A stretch of DNA of 64,000 nucleotides. Origin: Actinoplanes teichomyceticus ATCC 31121. GTDB lineage: Bacteria; Actinomycetota; Actinomycetes; Mycobacteriales; Micromonosporaceae. The notes under the pieces are model-generated. The model made no database searches. It was not told where the DNA came from and worked only from the letters and a program-made list of their open reading frames with translations. The stretch spans positions 2,877,001-2,941,000 of the forward strand of contig NZ_CP023865.1 in assembly GCF_003711105.1 (NCBI RefSeq), in the 5' to 3' direction. This document shows, piece by piece, positions 1-8,298 of this stretch (the first letter of the stretch is position 1; each line of letters begins with the position of its first letter). The translations under genes and the position numbers were made by a program.

Positions 1-1170
1 GGCGAGCAGGCCCAGCCCGGTCGTCAGCGGTGTGAGCAGCTCGGTGCCCCCGCGGGCGTCGGCGCGGGCCAGGTGCTCGACCGCGCGATACCGGTTACGG
101 TCGGTCGCCTCGCTCAGCCCCGCCTCCAGCCCGTCCGGCCGTTCCACCTGATGGTCGAAGGTCAGCACGGCGAACCGGTCAGCCGCGGTGAGCGTGTCCA
201 CGACCCGGGCCGCGGCACGCCGGGCAGCCACCATCTTCCACCCGCCCATGCTGCCGGACCGGTCGAGCAGCAGCACCACGTCCTTCGGCCGGGGCGGCGC
301 CTCTTCGGCGGGCGGCAGCACCACCAGCTGGTACGTGCCCGCATCGCCGTCACCGTCCGGTACCGCCACCGCGGTCTGACCGCCGGGGGAGTACGCCAGG
401 CGCAGCACGAAGTCGCGGTCGGCGCGCTCGCCCGGGCTGATCCGCAGCGTCCCGTCCTGCTCGGAGACGGCGTGCAGGCTGGACCGCACCTCGCCCAGCT
501 CCAGCCCGGCCGGGTCCACGGTCACGCCGATGGAGAGCCGCAACGGGTGGGGGAATCCGGGCAGCAGCACCGGCGGAGTGATGCGCGAGGCGTCGGGCAC
601 CGCGTCGGTGTCGGCGGTCTGCCCGTCCCCCGCGTACGGCGCCGGCAGCGCGTCGCCGGGGATGTATCGCGGGGCAACGACCAGCGGGAACCGCAACGTG
701 GCCGCGCCGTCCTCATAGGGCAGCGGGCCGACCAGCCGCAGCCGGACCACGACCCGCTCGCCGGACAGGATGTTGCCGGCGCGCATGGTGAACACGTCCG
801 GTCGTTCCTCCTCGGCGATCGACGCGCGCCGGCCGGCCGCGACGGCCTCGTCGTACTGCTGGCGGGCGGCGCCGCGCTCCCGCAGCTCGGCGGTCACCGT
901 GCGGTCGTCGGCCGTCATCGTCATGCCGATGACGGCGGCGCGGTCGGGCAGGGGGAAGACATACGTCGCCTCGAGCGCGGTGTCGTGGGTGTTGACGAAC
1001 TCGGCGGTCACTTCGGTGCGGACGACCAGGCCGCTGATCGCGGCTCGGACGTCGAGCCGGTCCAGCGGAAGGTTGCCGCGGTCGGTACGCATCGCGCCGA
1101 ACCCGGACTCCGGCACGTGCCGGACGCGTTCCAACTCGCCGGGCCCCATCGGATTGACGTAGATGATCAC
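1..1170 (-). CDS. VIT and VWA domain protein, C-terminus outside window
   Basis: The frame runs from a GTG at 1170 to the window edge (390 codons, no stop), so the C-terminus is missing. The N-terminal part (about residues 1-130) reads as a vault/inter-alpha-trypsin (VIT) domain. A VWA domain begins near residue 280, with a MIDAS metal site DRSGS in LLLDRSGSMGG. VIT-VWA proteins are generally thought to be metal-dependent adhesion or scaffold modules; the bacterial role is poorly known and the partner is not visible here. A GGAGAG ribosome site precedes the GTG. The start overlaps the stop of the upstream MerR gene (GTGA, 1170-1167), so the two are probably co-translated and co-regulated. The domain call is firm, the function open. 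Confidence 0.88.
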   Translation of the reverse strand, partial: MIIYVNPMGPGELERVRHVPESGFGAMRTDRGNLPLDRLDVRAAISGLVVRTEVTAEFVNTHDTALEATYVFPLPDRAAVIGMTMTADDRTVTAELRERGAARQQYDEAVAAGRRASIAEEERPDVFTMRAGNILSGERVVVRLRLVGPLPYEDGAATLRFPLVVAPRYIPGDALPAPYAGDGQTADTDAVPDASRITPPVLLPGFPHPLRLSIGVTVDPAGLELGEVRSSLHAVSEQDGTLRISPGERADRDFVLRLAYSPGGQTAVAVPDGDGDAGTYQLVVLPPAEEAPPRPKDVVLLLDRSGSMGGWKMVAARRAAARVVDTLTAADRFAVLTFDHQVERPDGLEAGLSEATDRNRYRAVEHLARADARGGTELLTPLTTGLGLLA

Positions 1171-2426
1171 GAATCTCTCCTATCGGTGAGCCCACGGGAC
1201 GCGAGCAGGTCGAGCAGGGGCCGGGCTGCGGTGGCGAGCTCGGTGCGATCGATGTGGTCCAGGTGCGCGGCGCCGGGCACGAGCAGGATCACGCCGGCGC
1301 CCAGGGGCAGGCCGGTGAGCACGCCTCCCGTGCCGGCAGCGGGCCATCCGCCGGGTGGGTCGGACGGTGGTGGGGGCACATCCGGCGTACCGGAAAGGAT
1401 GGCGCCGGTTCCCGGCGGCGCGGGAGCGAAGCCGCCGACCTCCGGGCTTTCCGCGTGGAATCCGGCCGAGCCTCGTGAACGGGAAGAGGGATCGCCGTTT
1501 CCGAGTGGGCCGGAAGGGAGGCTGCCTCCCTCCGTCGGGCTGGAGGGACAACCGGCTCCGGGCAGACCGGCGGGGGAGTCATCTCCGCGCGGACGGGCGG
1601 GGAAACCGGAGGGCCGGCCGGATGGTGCGCCGGATGGCTCGTCCGAACGTGGAGTGGATGGCGCGCCGGAAGGCGGCCCGGATCGTGCGCCGGATGGCGG
1701 CCCGGACTGCGTGCCGGAAGGTGGCGTGGATGCGGCGCCGGAGGGCGGGCCGGGCGGCGCAGGCGATGCGGCGCCGGAGGGCGGGCCGGGCGGCGCAGGC
1801 GATGCGGCGCCGGAGGGCGGGCCGGGCGGCACAGGGAATGCGGCGCCGGAAGACGGGCCGGGTGGCGCTGCGGACGGGGAGCTGGCGGCCGGTTCGCCGG
1901 GCATCGCCGGCGGCGCGCCGGTGCGGCTCTTCTGCCCTGCGCGACGGCTGATCCCGGGCGGTGGTGCTGACGCGCCGGCCCCGCCAGCCGCCGCGGGGGC
2001 AGGTGCGGGAAAGGACCAGTCGGCGGTGAGGTCCGTCGACCCCGAGGTGGCGGGTGCGGCCTTCCAGAACGGCGGCCGATCGGCCGGCGGGGGCGGTGGG
2101 GGCTCGGAGTTGAGCAGCACGGACGGCACCCGGGCGACCTCGGACAGGGCTTCCTCCGATGTGCCGGCGAGCTCGGCCTGGATCTCGGCGAGCGTGCGCC
2201 CGGCCGCCTGCAGGCGCTTGATCGCGACGAGCTGCAGCAGGTGTCGAGGGCCGTAGAGCGCGTTGCGGCCGCGCATGCCGAGCGGCCGGTCGACCAGGCC
2301 GATCGTCGAATACCACCGGATCGAGCGGCGGTCCGGCAGATCTCGGACGCGGCCGTTGGGCGCGCCGGAATACTCCGCGGCGAGCGCGATGCGCACCCGG
2401 TCGACCAGCTCCTCCATCGTCCACAT
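1167..2426 (-). CDS. MerR family regulator with proline-rich repeat region
   Basis: 419 residues. Residues 1-70 form a MerR-type winged helix (RSIRWYSTIGLVDRP, then LQLVAIKRLQAAGRTLAEIQ) that binds operator DNA. Residues about 105-370 are low-complexity Pro/Ser/Gly/Ala, including four 12-residue units (PAPPGPPSGAAS type) encoded by a 36-bp tandem repeat. The last 50 residues look folded again (GVILLVPGAAHLDHIDR) and may be the effector-sensing part. The total is much longer than a usual MerR protein (120-270 residues). The ATG at 2426 lies 6 nt after a -10-like CATGCT with no Shine-Dalgarno, so translation is probably leaderless. It is coupled to the VIT/VWA gene and most likely controls that gene and itself. 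The inducer is unknown. Confidence 0.85.
   Translation of the reverse strand: MWTMEELVDRVRIALAAEYSGAPNGRVRDLPDRRSIRWYSTIGLVDRPLGMRGRNALYGPRHLLQLVAIKRLQAAGRTLAEIQAELAGTSEEALSEVARVPSVLLNSEPPPPPPADRPPFWKAAPATSGSTDLTADWSFPAPAPAAAGGAGASAPPPGISRRAGQKSRTGAPPAMPGEPAASSPSAAPPGPSSGAAFPVPPGPPSGAASPAPPGPPSGAASPAPPGPPSGAASTPPSGTQSGPPSGARSGPPSGAPSTPRSDEPSGAPSGRPSGFPARPRGDDSPAGLPGAGCPSSPTEGGSLPSGPLGNGDPSSRSRGSAGFHAESPEVGGFAPAPPGTGAILSGTPDVPPPPSDPPGGWPAAGTGGVLTGLPLGAGVILLVPGAAHLDHIDRTELATAARPLLDLLASRGLTDRRDS
1729..1872. repeat. 36-bp tandem repeat, four units, inside the MerR gene
   Basis: Units begin at 1729, 1765, 1801 and 1837. The first two are identical, the third differs at its end and the fourth is more diverged. 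The period is 12 codons, so copy-number change keeps the MerR frame and only lengthens the Pro-rich linker. Confidence 0.9.
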
Positions 2427-2432
2427 GAGTGA

Positions 2433-2462
2433 AGCATGACACTGTCACCGTGACAGTGTCAA
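2433..2462 (-). promoter_or_regulatory. MerR-type promoter and operator
   Basis: A perfect 25-bp palindrome (arms TGACACTGTCAC / GTGACAGTGTCA around one C) spans 2437-2461. Read on the minus strand, TTGACA (2462-2457) is followed after an 18-nt spacer by CATGCT (2438-2433), and the merR ATG follows 6 nt later. A long spacer filled by a dyad is the known layout of MerR-activated promoters, in which the protein untwists the DNA to align the two elements. The site also lies about 25 bp before the divergent cyclase gene, which may be controlled too. Confidence 0.75.
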
Positions 2463-2484
2463 CGTCGTCTGGCAGGATGACAGC

Positions 2485-2604
2485 ATGCTGGATCGGTTCG
2501 GACTGGCCGGCGTAGGACTGGACGGCGTACGACTGGACGGCGTGGAACTGGACGGATGGGCACTGAACGGATGGGGACTGAACGATTTGGGACTGGATCG
2601 GTTG
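2485..2604. repeat. 15-bp tandem repeat at the 5' end of the cyclase gene
   Basis: About eight 15-bp units of the form GGACTGGACGGCGTA run from the start codon to 2604, with increasing divergence downstream. They encode pentapeptides with leucine second and Asp or Asn third. Confidence 0.88.
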
Positions 2605-3312
2605 AGACTGGTGAGCCTCTCGCACGTCAACGACCCGGCGCGGATCAGCGTTTATCCCGGTGACCCGCCATTCGAGTTGGAGACCGTGGCGACCCTGTCG
2701 GCGCAGGGCTTCTACCTGCGCGCGGTGCGCGGCGGCGAGCACACCGGCACGCACTGGGGCGCCCCGGGGCACTTCACCGCGGGTGGGCTGCTCGCCGACG
2801 AGCTGGAACCGGCCGACCTGTTCCGTCCGGCGGTCAAGGTCGATGTGCGAGCGGCATGCGCCGCCGACCCGGACTATGCGGTCACCGTCGCTGACCTGCA
2901 GGCCTGGGAGCGGCGGCACGGCCGGATCCCGGACGAGTCTGTGGTGATCATCTGGACCGGATGGGAGGAGCGGTTCGGCGGTGACGGGTTCGACCGGCAC
3001 CCCGGCTTCGCGCCGGAGGCCGTGCGCTGGCTGGTGGCGACCGGGCGGCTGGGGGAGCGCGGCGGCACCGGCACCGACGCGTTCAGCCCTGATGTCAGCA
3101 CCGACTCCGAGTTCACCGTCTCCCGGCTGGTCTACCAGCGCCGCCGGATCAGCCTGGAGGTGCTGGCGCATCTGACGGATCTGCCGGCCACCGGCGCGTG
3201 GGTCCTGTGTGGCGGGCAGATCAACCGGGCCGGCTCAGGCTCGACGGCCCTCATCTATGGAGTGCTGCCACCCGCGGATCGAGCTGAGGCGGGGTGTGAG
3301 ATAGCCGGTTGA
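2485..3312 (+). CDS. cyclase / kynurenine formamidase-like hydrolase
   Basis: 275 residues of the metal-dependent cyclase family (PF04199 type), which includes kynurenine formamidase. The core starts near residue 43 (VSLSHV). The family metal motif HxGTHxDxPxH is present as HTGTHWGAPGH, so the usual aspartate is glycine and zinc binding may be altered. The region before residue 43 consists of 5-residue repeats (GLDGV, RLDGV, ELDGW) encoded by a 15-bp DNA repeat running from the start codon. An in-frame GTG at 2611 would give a protein of normal length. The ATG at 2485 was kept because a -10-like CAGGAT lies 6 nt upstream. The gene is divergent from merR. The true substrate cannot be read from the sequence. 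Confidence 0.75.
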   Translation: MLDRFGLAGVGLDGVRLDGVELDGWALNGWGLNDLGLDRLRLVSLSHVNDPARISVYPGDPPFELETVATLSAQGFYLRAVRGGEHTGTHWGAPGHFTAGGLLADELEPADLFRPAVKVDVRAACAADPDYAVTVADLQAWERRHGRIPDESVVIIWTGWEERFGGDGFDRHPGFAPEAVRWLVATGRLGERGGTGTDAFSPDVSTDSEFTVSRLVYQRRRISLEVLAHLTDLPATGAWVLCGGQINRAGSGSTALIYGVLPPADRAEAGCEIAG

Positions 3313-3764
3313 TCCGAGAGCGAGGTGTGAGTCAGGCCCAGGGCGCTGCCAGGTGCGGACGCTCCAGGTGCGGACGCTCCAGGCGCAAGGCGCAAGGCGC
3401 AAGGCGCAAGGCGCAAGGCGCGGGACAGGGCCGGACGCTGCCGCGTGCGCACCGATCGAGGGCCGGTGTGCCAGAAGCGGATGCTGCCACCCGCAGGTCG
3501 ATCAGGGGAGGGATGTAGGGCAGGGCCCGGAACGCTGCCACGTGCGGACCGATCCGCGCCCGATGTGCGACGGGGCACCGGCTCCACCGGGCGCTCCCAC
3601 CGGCGGACCCATCACGGCCGACGCCAGACGAACGCAGCGTCGACGAGGCAAGGACGACGCGGAACGGACGGGCGGGAGGACCCACATGAGGCGCGCGCGA
3701 GGCCGACGGAAACCGGCCACCCACCCACCGCAGCGCCACCCCACCCGTCCGGCGGCGACCCGCG
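3313..3764. repeat. gene-free interval with several short repeat families
   Basis: No convincing gene. It holds two perfect 15-bp copies (3349-3378), five heptamer units of the type AGGCGCA (3381-3420), and two imperfect 39-bp direct repeats (3433-3471 and 3531-3569; shared core GCTGCCNCGTGCG). A short stretch at 3480-3500 resembles the end of the cyclase gene at 3262-3282, as if the 3' end had been partly duplicated. Confidence 0.7.
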
Positions 3765-5981
3765 CTACGAGGTCCCGCCCGTCACCGGGCCCCCGCCCCC
3801 GGGCTGCACCACCCCGTTCACCGTCAGCGTGTACGGCGCATACTGCGTGACCGCACCGCTCGGATCGTCCTGCGCCACGATCGCCACCACCTTGGGGAAC
3901 TCGGCCAGCGCCGCCACCCGGTCGATCGGTACCACCGCGGCGCGCCGCGGCCCCAGCCCGACCAGCGACACGTGCCAGGACCGCACCGGGACCGGATGCC
4001 ACTGGGTCGGCGACCTCCAGCCGGCCAGCGTGCTGCTCGGCACCCGGTTGCGCCCGATCGTGATCGCGCCGATGTGCCAGCCGCCCTGGTTGACCGCGGC
4101 GTCGGTGACGTACCGGAAGCCCAGCAGCACCTTCTTCCCGGCGTACGCGGTGAGGTCGTAAGCGACTTTGACGCCGGCGGCCAGGCCGGTCAGGCCCGGG
4201 CCGAGCGGCCCTTTGACCGTGCTGTCGCCGCCCACCATCTGGTACGTCTTGCCGCCGTCGGCGGAGATCGTCACGTAGCCGTAGTCGAACTCCTTCTCCA
4301 GGCCGTAGCTGGTGGTGAAGCGCAGCACCGGGTCGTCGGCCGGCACCTCGACCTGTCGTGCCGCGGTCTCGTCGGTGCTGGCGGTGTTGCCGGAGAACAG
4401 CATCCGCGCGTCGATTTTCCAGGCCAGCGGGGTGGGCGGCAGCGTGCGGGCCCCGCTGAAGGTGACCGTGGTGAGCTTGCCGCGCGGCAGCCGGATGAAG
4501 TCGGCCCCGTTGGGCGCCGCGCCGGGTTTGTCGTACGACGCCTTGTTGTCCAGGTTGACCGTGGAGCGCAGCCCGGCCGCGGTCACCCGGTCGCGGGCCA
4601 CGCCGGTGATCGTGCCGCCGGGCGCGCCGACCTCCTTGTCCACCAGCGTCATCACCTGGAAGTCGTGCAGCACGTCGGTGAGTCTGACGCCGCTGGGCAG
4701 CGCCGCCTGCAGCGACTCCAGTGAGTGGCGTTTCTTGTCGCGATGCAGTGTGGAGAGCACCGCGGCGCCGAACCGGTCGCGCAGGTAGATCATCAGCTGA
4801 TAGGTGATGCCGTAGTCGGCGAGCACCTCGTTCGGTTCGCCCTCGGCCCACAGGTTCAGCGAGTTCTGCGCGCCGCCGCATTCGCGCGGGTTGGCGTTGT
4901 AGAGCGTCTTGACGTTGCCGAACCCCTGGTAGCACGCGATGTGGCTGTCGTAGCCACGGTGGTGGACGCTCAACCGGGTGTCGACGTAACCGACCAGCGT
5001 CTGCGCGTAGTCGGACAGGCCCTCGTTGAGCCATTCGACCTCGTCCGGGTCGGCGTAGTACTCCAGCAGGTGCTGCCACTCGTGGGCGAAGGTGCCCTCG
5101 TACATGCGGGGGCGGGCCGGGCGGCTGGTGCACAGGTCGTCGGTCGGCTCGTTCTTCGGCTCGGCGCCCAGCCGGTGCGTCCAGTCGTAGGCGTCGATGG
5201 TCATCACGTTGCGGTCGAACAGCTCGTTGAGCTGCGCGGAGAAGAACCCCGCGATGTACGTCGGGCGTTGCGGGAAGTGGTAGAAGTTGTCGTCGCGCAC
5301 GTTGTCGACCAGGGTGACCGTCTTGTCGCCGTCGCCGGTGAAGTCGCCCTCCATCGCCGCGTCGGCGCCCGAACGGTCCGGCGGCGTGCTGAACGCGGCG
5401 GTCTCCTTCGGGTAGATGGTGTTGTCGAACTCGCTCGCCAGGGCCGCCACCTGCGCGTCGGTCACCTCGACGGCGTTCTTGCGGCAGTCGTCGGCCGGGA
5501 ACGCGATGTCCTGGGCGACCCACACCTCGATGTGCTTGCCGACCGCGCGCAGCGTGTAGTCCTTGCGGTAGAGGTCGCCCTCGGTGTCGTCCAGCCCGAC
5601 CCAGCTGCGCACCGTGCCGACCGGCGGGGTCGCCGCGGGCGCGCGGCGGGCGCTGGGTTGCGGCCGGTATCGCGCCGCCGGCAGGGCCTTCCCGGCCAGG
5701 CTCAGCCGGGTACGCCGCAGCTTGCGGCCGTCGGGGTCCGGCAGCCTCGCGGCCCGCCCGCCGGCCGTGGTGGTGTCCGCCGGCGGCGTTCCGCCGAGCC
5801 CGCCGGTTCGGGCCGACGGCGTCCCGGCAGGTCCGCCGCGGCCGGTGTCGGCTGCCGGCAGCGCGCCGGCGTGCCCGCCCGCGGCGGGGCCGGACGCCGG
5901 CTGCTGTGCCTCGGCCGGGCTGGTGAGGAGCGGGGTCATGGCCACGATTGCGGCGAAGCAGGCAAATCCGGTGCGATTCAC
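3765..5981 (-). CDS. secreted zinc metalloprotease, immune-inhibitor-A (M6)-like
   Basis: 738 residues. An N-terminal signal peptide (about residues 1-25, ending AEAQ) is followed by a low-complexity Ala/Gly/Thr stretch to residue 120, possibly a propeptide or linker. The zinc motif HEWQH lies near residue 300, with the third ligand expected in WLNEGLSDY about 18 residues later, the arrangement of M6-like proteases. The C-terminal half is beta-rich and may aid substrate binding. No sorting signal is seen, so the enzyme is probably released. The start is GTG at 5981 with GGAGGG 13 nt upstream. It stands alone and probably digests extracellular protein. The exact peptidase family is less sure than the zinc-protease call. 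Confidence 0.82.
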   Translation of the reverse strand: MNRTGFACFAAIVAMTPLLTSPAEAQQPASGPAAGGHAGALPAADTGRGGPAGTPSARTGGLGGTPPADTTTAGGRAARLPDPDGRKLRRTRLSLAGKALPAARYRPQPSARRAPAATPPVGTVRSWVGLDDTEGDLYRKDYTLRAVGKHIEVWVAQDIAFPADDCRKNAVEVTDAQVAALASEFDNTIYPKETAAFSTPPDRSGADAAMEGDFTGDGDKTVTLVDNVRDDNFYHFPQRPTYIAGFFSAQLNELFDRNVMTIDAYDWTHRLGAEPKNEPTDDLCTSRPARPRMYEGTFAHEWQHLLEYYADPDEVEWLNEGLSDYAQTLVGYVDTRLSVHHRGYDSHIACYQGFGNVKTLYNANPRECGGAQNSLNLWAEGEPNEVLADYGITYQLMIYLRDRFGAAVLSTLHRDKKRHSLESLQAALPSGVRLTDVLHDFQVMTLVDKEVGAPGGTITGVARDRVTAAGLRSTVNLDNKASYDKPGAAPNGADFIRLPRGKLTTVTFSGARTLPPTPLAWKIDARMLFSGNTASTDETAARQVEVPADDPVLRFTTSYGLEKEFDYGYVTISADGGKTYQMVGGDSTVKGPLGPGLTGLAAGVKVAYDLTAYAGKKVLLGFRYVTDAAVNQGGWHIGAITIGRNRVPSSTLAGWRSPTQWHPVPVRSWHVSLVGLGPRRAAVVPIDRVAALAEFPKVVAIVAQDDPSGAVTQYAPYTLTVNGVVQPGGGGPVTGGTS

Positions 5982-6053
5982 GAAGCGGACGTTACCCTCC
6001 TAACAGGGCGTCCGGTACCAAAACGCGCATTAGCCCATGAACCATCCACCGAT

Positions 6054-6070
6054 CCCGCCGTTGCGGCGGG
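6054..6070 (-). terminator. GC hairpin after the DUF6343-type gene
   Basis: Perfect 7-bp arms CCCGCCG / CGGCGGG with a 3-nt loop lie 34 bp after the stop of the minus-strand gene. There is no T tract, as is common in this group, so the terminator role is inferred from position. Confidence 0.4.
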
Positions 6071-6103
6071 CGGGCCGCGCGGCTTCGCGGCCTCGCGGCG
6101 AGC

Positions 6104-6370
6104 TCACTCGAACAGGCTGTGCCGCTTGCCGCCCTCGGCGCGCCGGCGGGCCCGGCGGCGCAGCTGGATCACCACGATGTCGATCATCGCCACCGCCGCC
6201 CAGGCTGCCAGCAGCCAGCCCGGCACGGTCCAGCCGGCGCGGAACAGCAGCGCCGCCAGCGCCGCGCAGACCACCAGGCCGAAGGCGGCGAGCAGGAGCC
6301 GGAGGTTGAGCGGACTGTACGGCTCCTCGACGGTGCCGCGGCGGCCTGAGGGTTGCGGGCCGATGGGCAT
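6104..6370 (-). CDS. small two-helix membrane protein, DUF6343-like
   Basis: 88 residues: a short polar N-terminus, two hydrophobic helices (about 22-43 and 48-68) and a very basic tail (RRRARRRAEGGKRH). It resembles the actinobacterial DUF6343 family, from memory of its layout. The function is unknown; the basic tail should face the cytoplasm. The ATG at 6370 lies 7 nt after TAGATT (6383-6378 on this strand) without a Shine-Dalgarno, so a leaderless transcript is likely. A GTG two codons upstream would sit too close to the -10. Confidence 0.68.
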   Translation of the reverse strand: MPIGPQPSGRRGTVEEPYSPLNLRLLLAAFGLVVCAALAALLFRAGWTVPGWLLAAWAAVAMIDIVVIQLRRRARRRAEGGKRHSLFE

Positions 6371-6479
6371 AGGCACGAATCTACCCGTGTCGGGCGCACC
6401 GGAAACAAGCCACCCCAAGATCGGGTAACTTCGATATCTTCGGCCTCTTGGCACTGATCCGCTGTGGACAGGAGAGGCC

Positions 6480-7949
6480 GTGTCGGAGACGGGGCGCACC
6501 GAGCAGAACACCCGCAAACTCGGCACCTGGTCGGTGTTCGTCATCGCGGTCTCCGCGATGACGCCACTCACCGTCGTGGCCGGGGCGCTTCCCCTCGGGT
6601 ACGGGGAGGTGAAGGAGAAGGGCATCCCGGTCGCGTACGTCCTGGTGGCCGCGGTGCTGGCGATCTTCACGGTCGGGCTCACCGCGATGGCGCGGCACGT
6701 GCCCAACAGCGGAGCCTTCTACGCGTACGCGGCCAAGGGCCTGACCCGCCCGGCCGGCGTCGGCACCGCGCTGATCGCGCTGCTGGCCTACAACGCCATG
6801 CAGATCGGGCTGTACGGGGCGTTCGGCGTGGCCGCGCACAACGCGGCGGCGATCTTCGGGTTGGAGATGTCCTGGATCGTCTGGGCGCTGCTGGGCTGGG
6901 TGGCGATCACCGGTCTCGGGCTGCGGCGCATCGACGTCAACGCCCGCGTCCTGACCGTCCTGGTCGGTGCCGAGGTGCTGATCGTGCTGGTGCTCGACGC
7001 GGTCATGGTGGGCCATCCGGCCGGCGGCTCGGTCACCTTCGACACCGTCAACCCCGCGCTGATCGCCACCGCCGGCGGGGTGTCGCTGCTGGTCGGCGCG
7101 GTCGCCGGGATGGTCGGCTTCGAGGCGCCGCTGGTGTACGCGGCGGAGGCCCGCGACCCGCGCCGTACGGTCGCCCGCGCGATCTTCATGACGCTGGGCG
7201 TCGCCGCGATCCTGTACGGCGGGTCCGCCTGGGCGATGTCCGTGGTCGCCGGGCCGGACCGGATCGTCGAGGTCGCCGCCGAGTACCTCAACGACCTGTT
7301 CTTCGTGCTGCCCGACCCGTACCTGCCGGCCGCGATCACCGACCTGGCCCGGGTGTTCTTCGCGACCAGCCTGTTCGCCGCGATGCTCGCCTTCCACCAC
7401 ACGGTCGCCCGGTACGCGCTGACCGTCGCCCGCGAGGGCGTGCTCCCGCCGGCGCTGGCCCGCACCCGTGACGACGTGCCGGTCGCCGCCTCACTGGCCC
7501 AGTCCGGGCTGGCCCTCGTGGTGCTGCTGGTCTTCGCGGCGCTGGTGCTGAACCCGACGACCGACCTGTTCTTCTTCGGTACGGTCTCCGGCGGCCTCGG
7601 CGTGCTCGCCCTGATGACCATCGCGTCACTCGCGGTGCTGCGGTTCTTCCGGCGCGACCCGCACGGCGAGACGCGCTGGCGCCGCTCGGTGGCGCCGTGG
7701 ATCGCGACGGTCTTCCTGGTGCTGATGCTGCTGCTGTCGGTGGCGTTCTTCGGCGACCTGCTGGACTCCGACAACCCGGTCAAGGTGTGGCTGCCGCCGC
7801 TGGCCTTCCTGCTGCTGTTCGTCGGCGGCGTCGGCTGGGGCCGCCGGCTGCGCCGGGACCGCCCGGCGGTGTATGCGGCGATCGGCGGCGGACTGCCGCC
7901 CGAGGGCGCGCCGGCCGCCGCCGGGGCGGACTCCGATCACCGAGGGTGA
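6480..7949 (+). CDS. APC-family amino acid/polyamine permease
   Basis: 489 residues with about 12 membrane helices. The N-terminal helix contains VSAMTPLTVVAG, typical of the first unwound helix of amino acid-polyamine-organocation permeases, followed by NSGAFYAYAAKGL. The protein would import an amino acid or amine by proton or ion coupling; the substrate is not predictable. The start is GTG at 6480, with AGGAG about 7 nt upstream. It is monocistronic, and the preceding minus-strand gene is divergent. Confidence 0.88.
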   Translation: MSETGRTEQNTRKLGTWSVFVIAVSAMTPLTVVAGALPLGYGEVKEKGIPVAYVLVAAVLAIFTVGLTAMARHVPNSGAFYAYAAKGLTRPAGVGTALIALLAYNAMQIGLYGAFGVAAHNAAAIFGLEMSWIVWALLGWVAITGLGLRRIDVNARVLTVLVGAEVLIVLVLDAVMVGHPAGGSVTFDTVNPALIATAGGVSLLVGAVAGMVGFEAPLVYAAEARDPRRTVARAIFMTLGVAAILYGGSAWAMSVVAGPDRIVEVAAEYLNDLFFVLPDPYLPAAITDLARVFFATSLFAAMLAFHHTVARYALTVAREGVLPPALARTRDDVPVAASLAQSGLALVVLLVFAALVLNPTTDLFFFGTVSGGLGVLALMTIASLAVLRFFRRDPHGETRWRRSVAPWIATVFLVLMLLLSVAFFGDLLDSDNPVKVWLPPLAFLLLFVGGVGWGRRLRRDRPAVYAAIGGGLPPEGAPAAAGADSDHRG

Positions 7950-8298
7950 CCCGGCGCGCGGCCCGGTGCGGTCGGCCGCCCGGCCGGTCGGCGCTCGCCG
8001 CAAACGCCGGACGGGCCGGGCCGCCCGGTGGCCGGCGGGAGCCGTCAGGCCCGTCGATACCGGCCACCCGGCTGTCGGCCGCCCCCGTGCCGAGCCTTAT
8101 GATCTTGGTGTTCACGCGACTCACACCGCTGAACATCCGGCAGTTGTCGTGCGACCCAAGAAGTCCTGCGGCACCGAGTCGGCTGATCCGCCGGTGCCCC
8201 CGGCATCCGAACCCACCAGTCGGGCCCGGCGGATCCGCAAACTTCCGGCCGCGTCGAACGGCCGGCGCCTGGGCGGCGCGCCGTCGCCGCCCAGGACG
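7950..8298. other. gene-free interval between converging genes
   Basis: About 350 bp between the permease (+) and the dipeptidase (-). It is GC-rich except for a patch at 8098-8125. Several short open frames exist, but none has a start signal or recognisable protein. No strong terminator was found. Confidence 0.5.

Noticed and set aside
73..2256. A 727-codon open frame on the plus strand
   Set aside because: It is antisense to the VIT/VWA and MerR genes, has no family sense and reflects the lack of stop codons in GC-rich third-position DNA.
7950..8298. Short frames between permease and dipeptidase genes
   Set aside because: No ribosome site or conserved look; sequence resembles ordinary GC-rich spacer.
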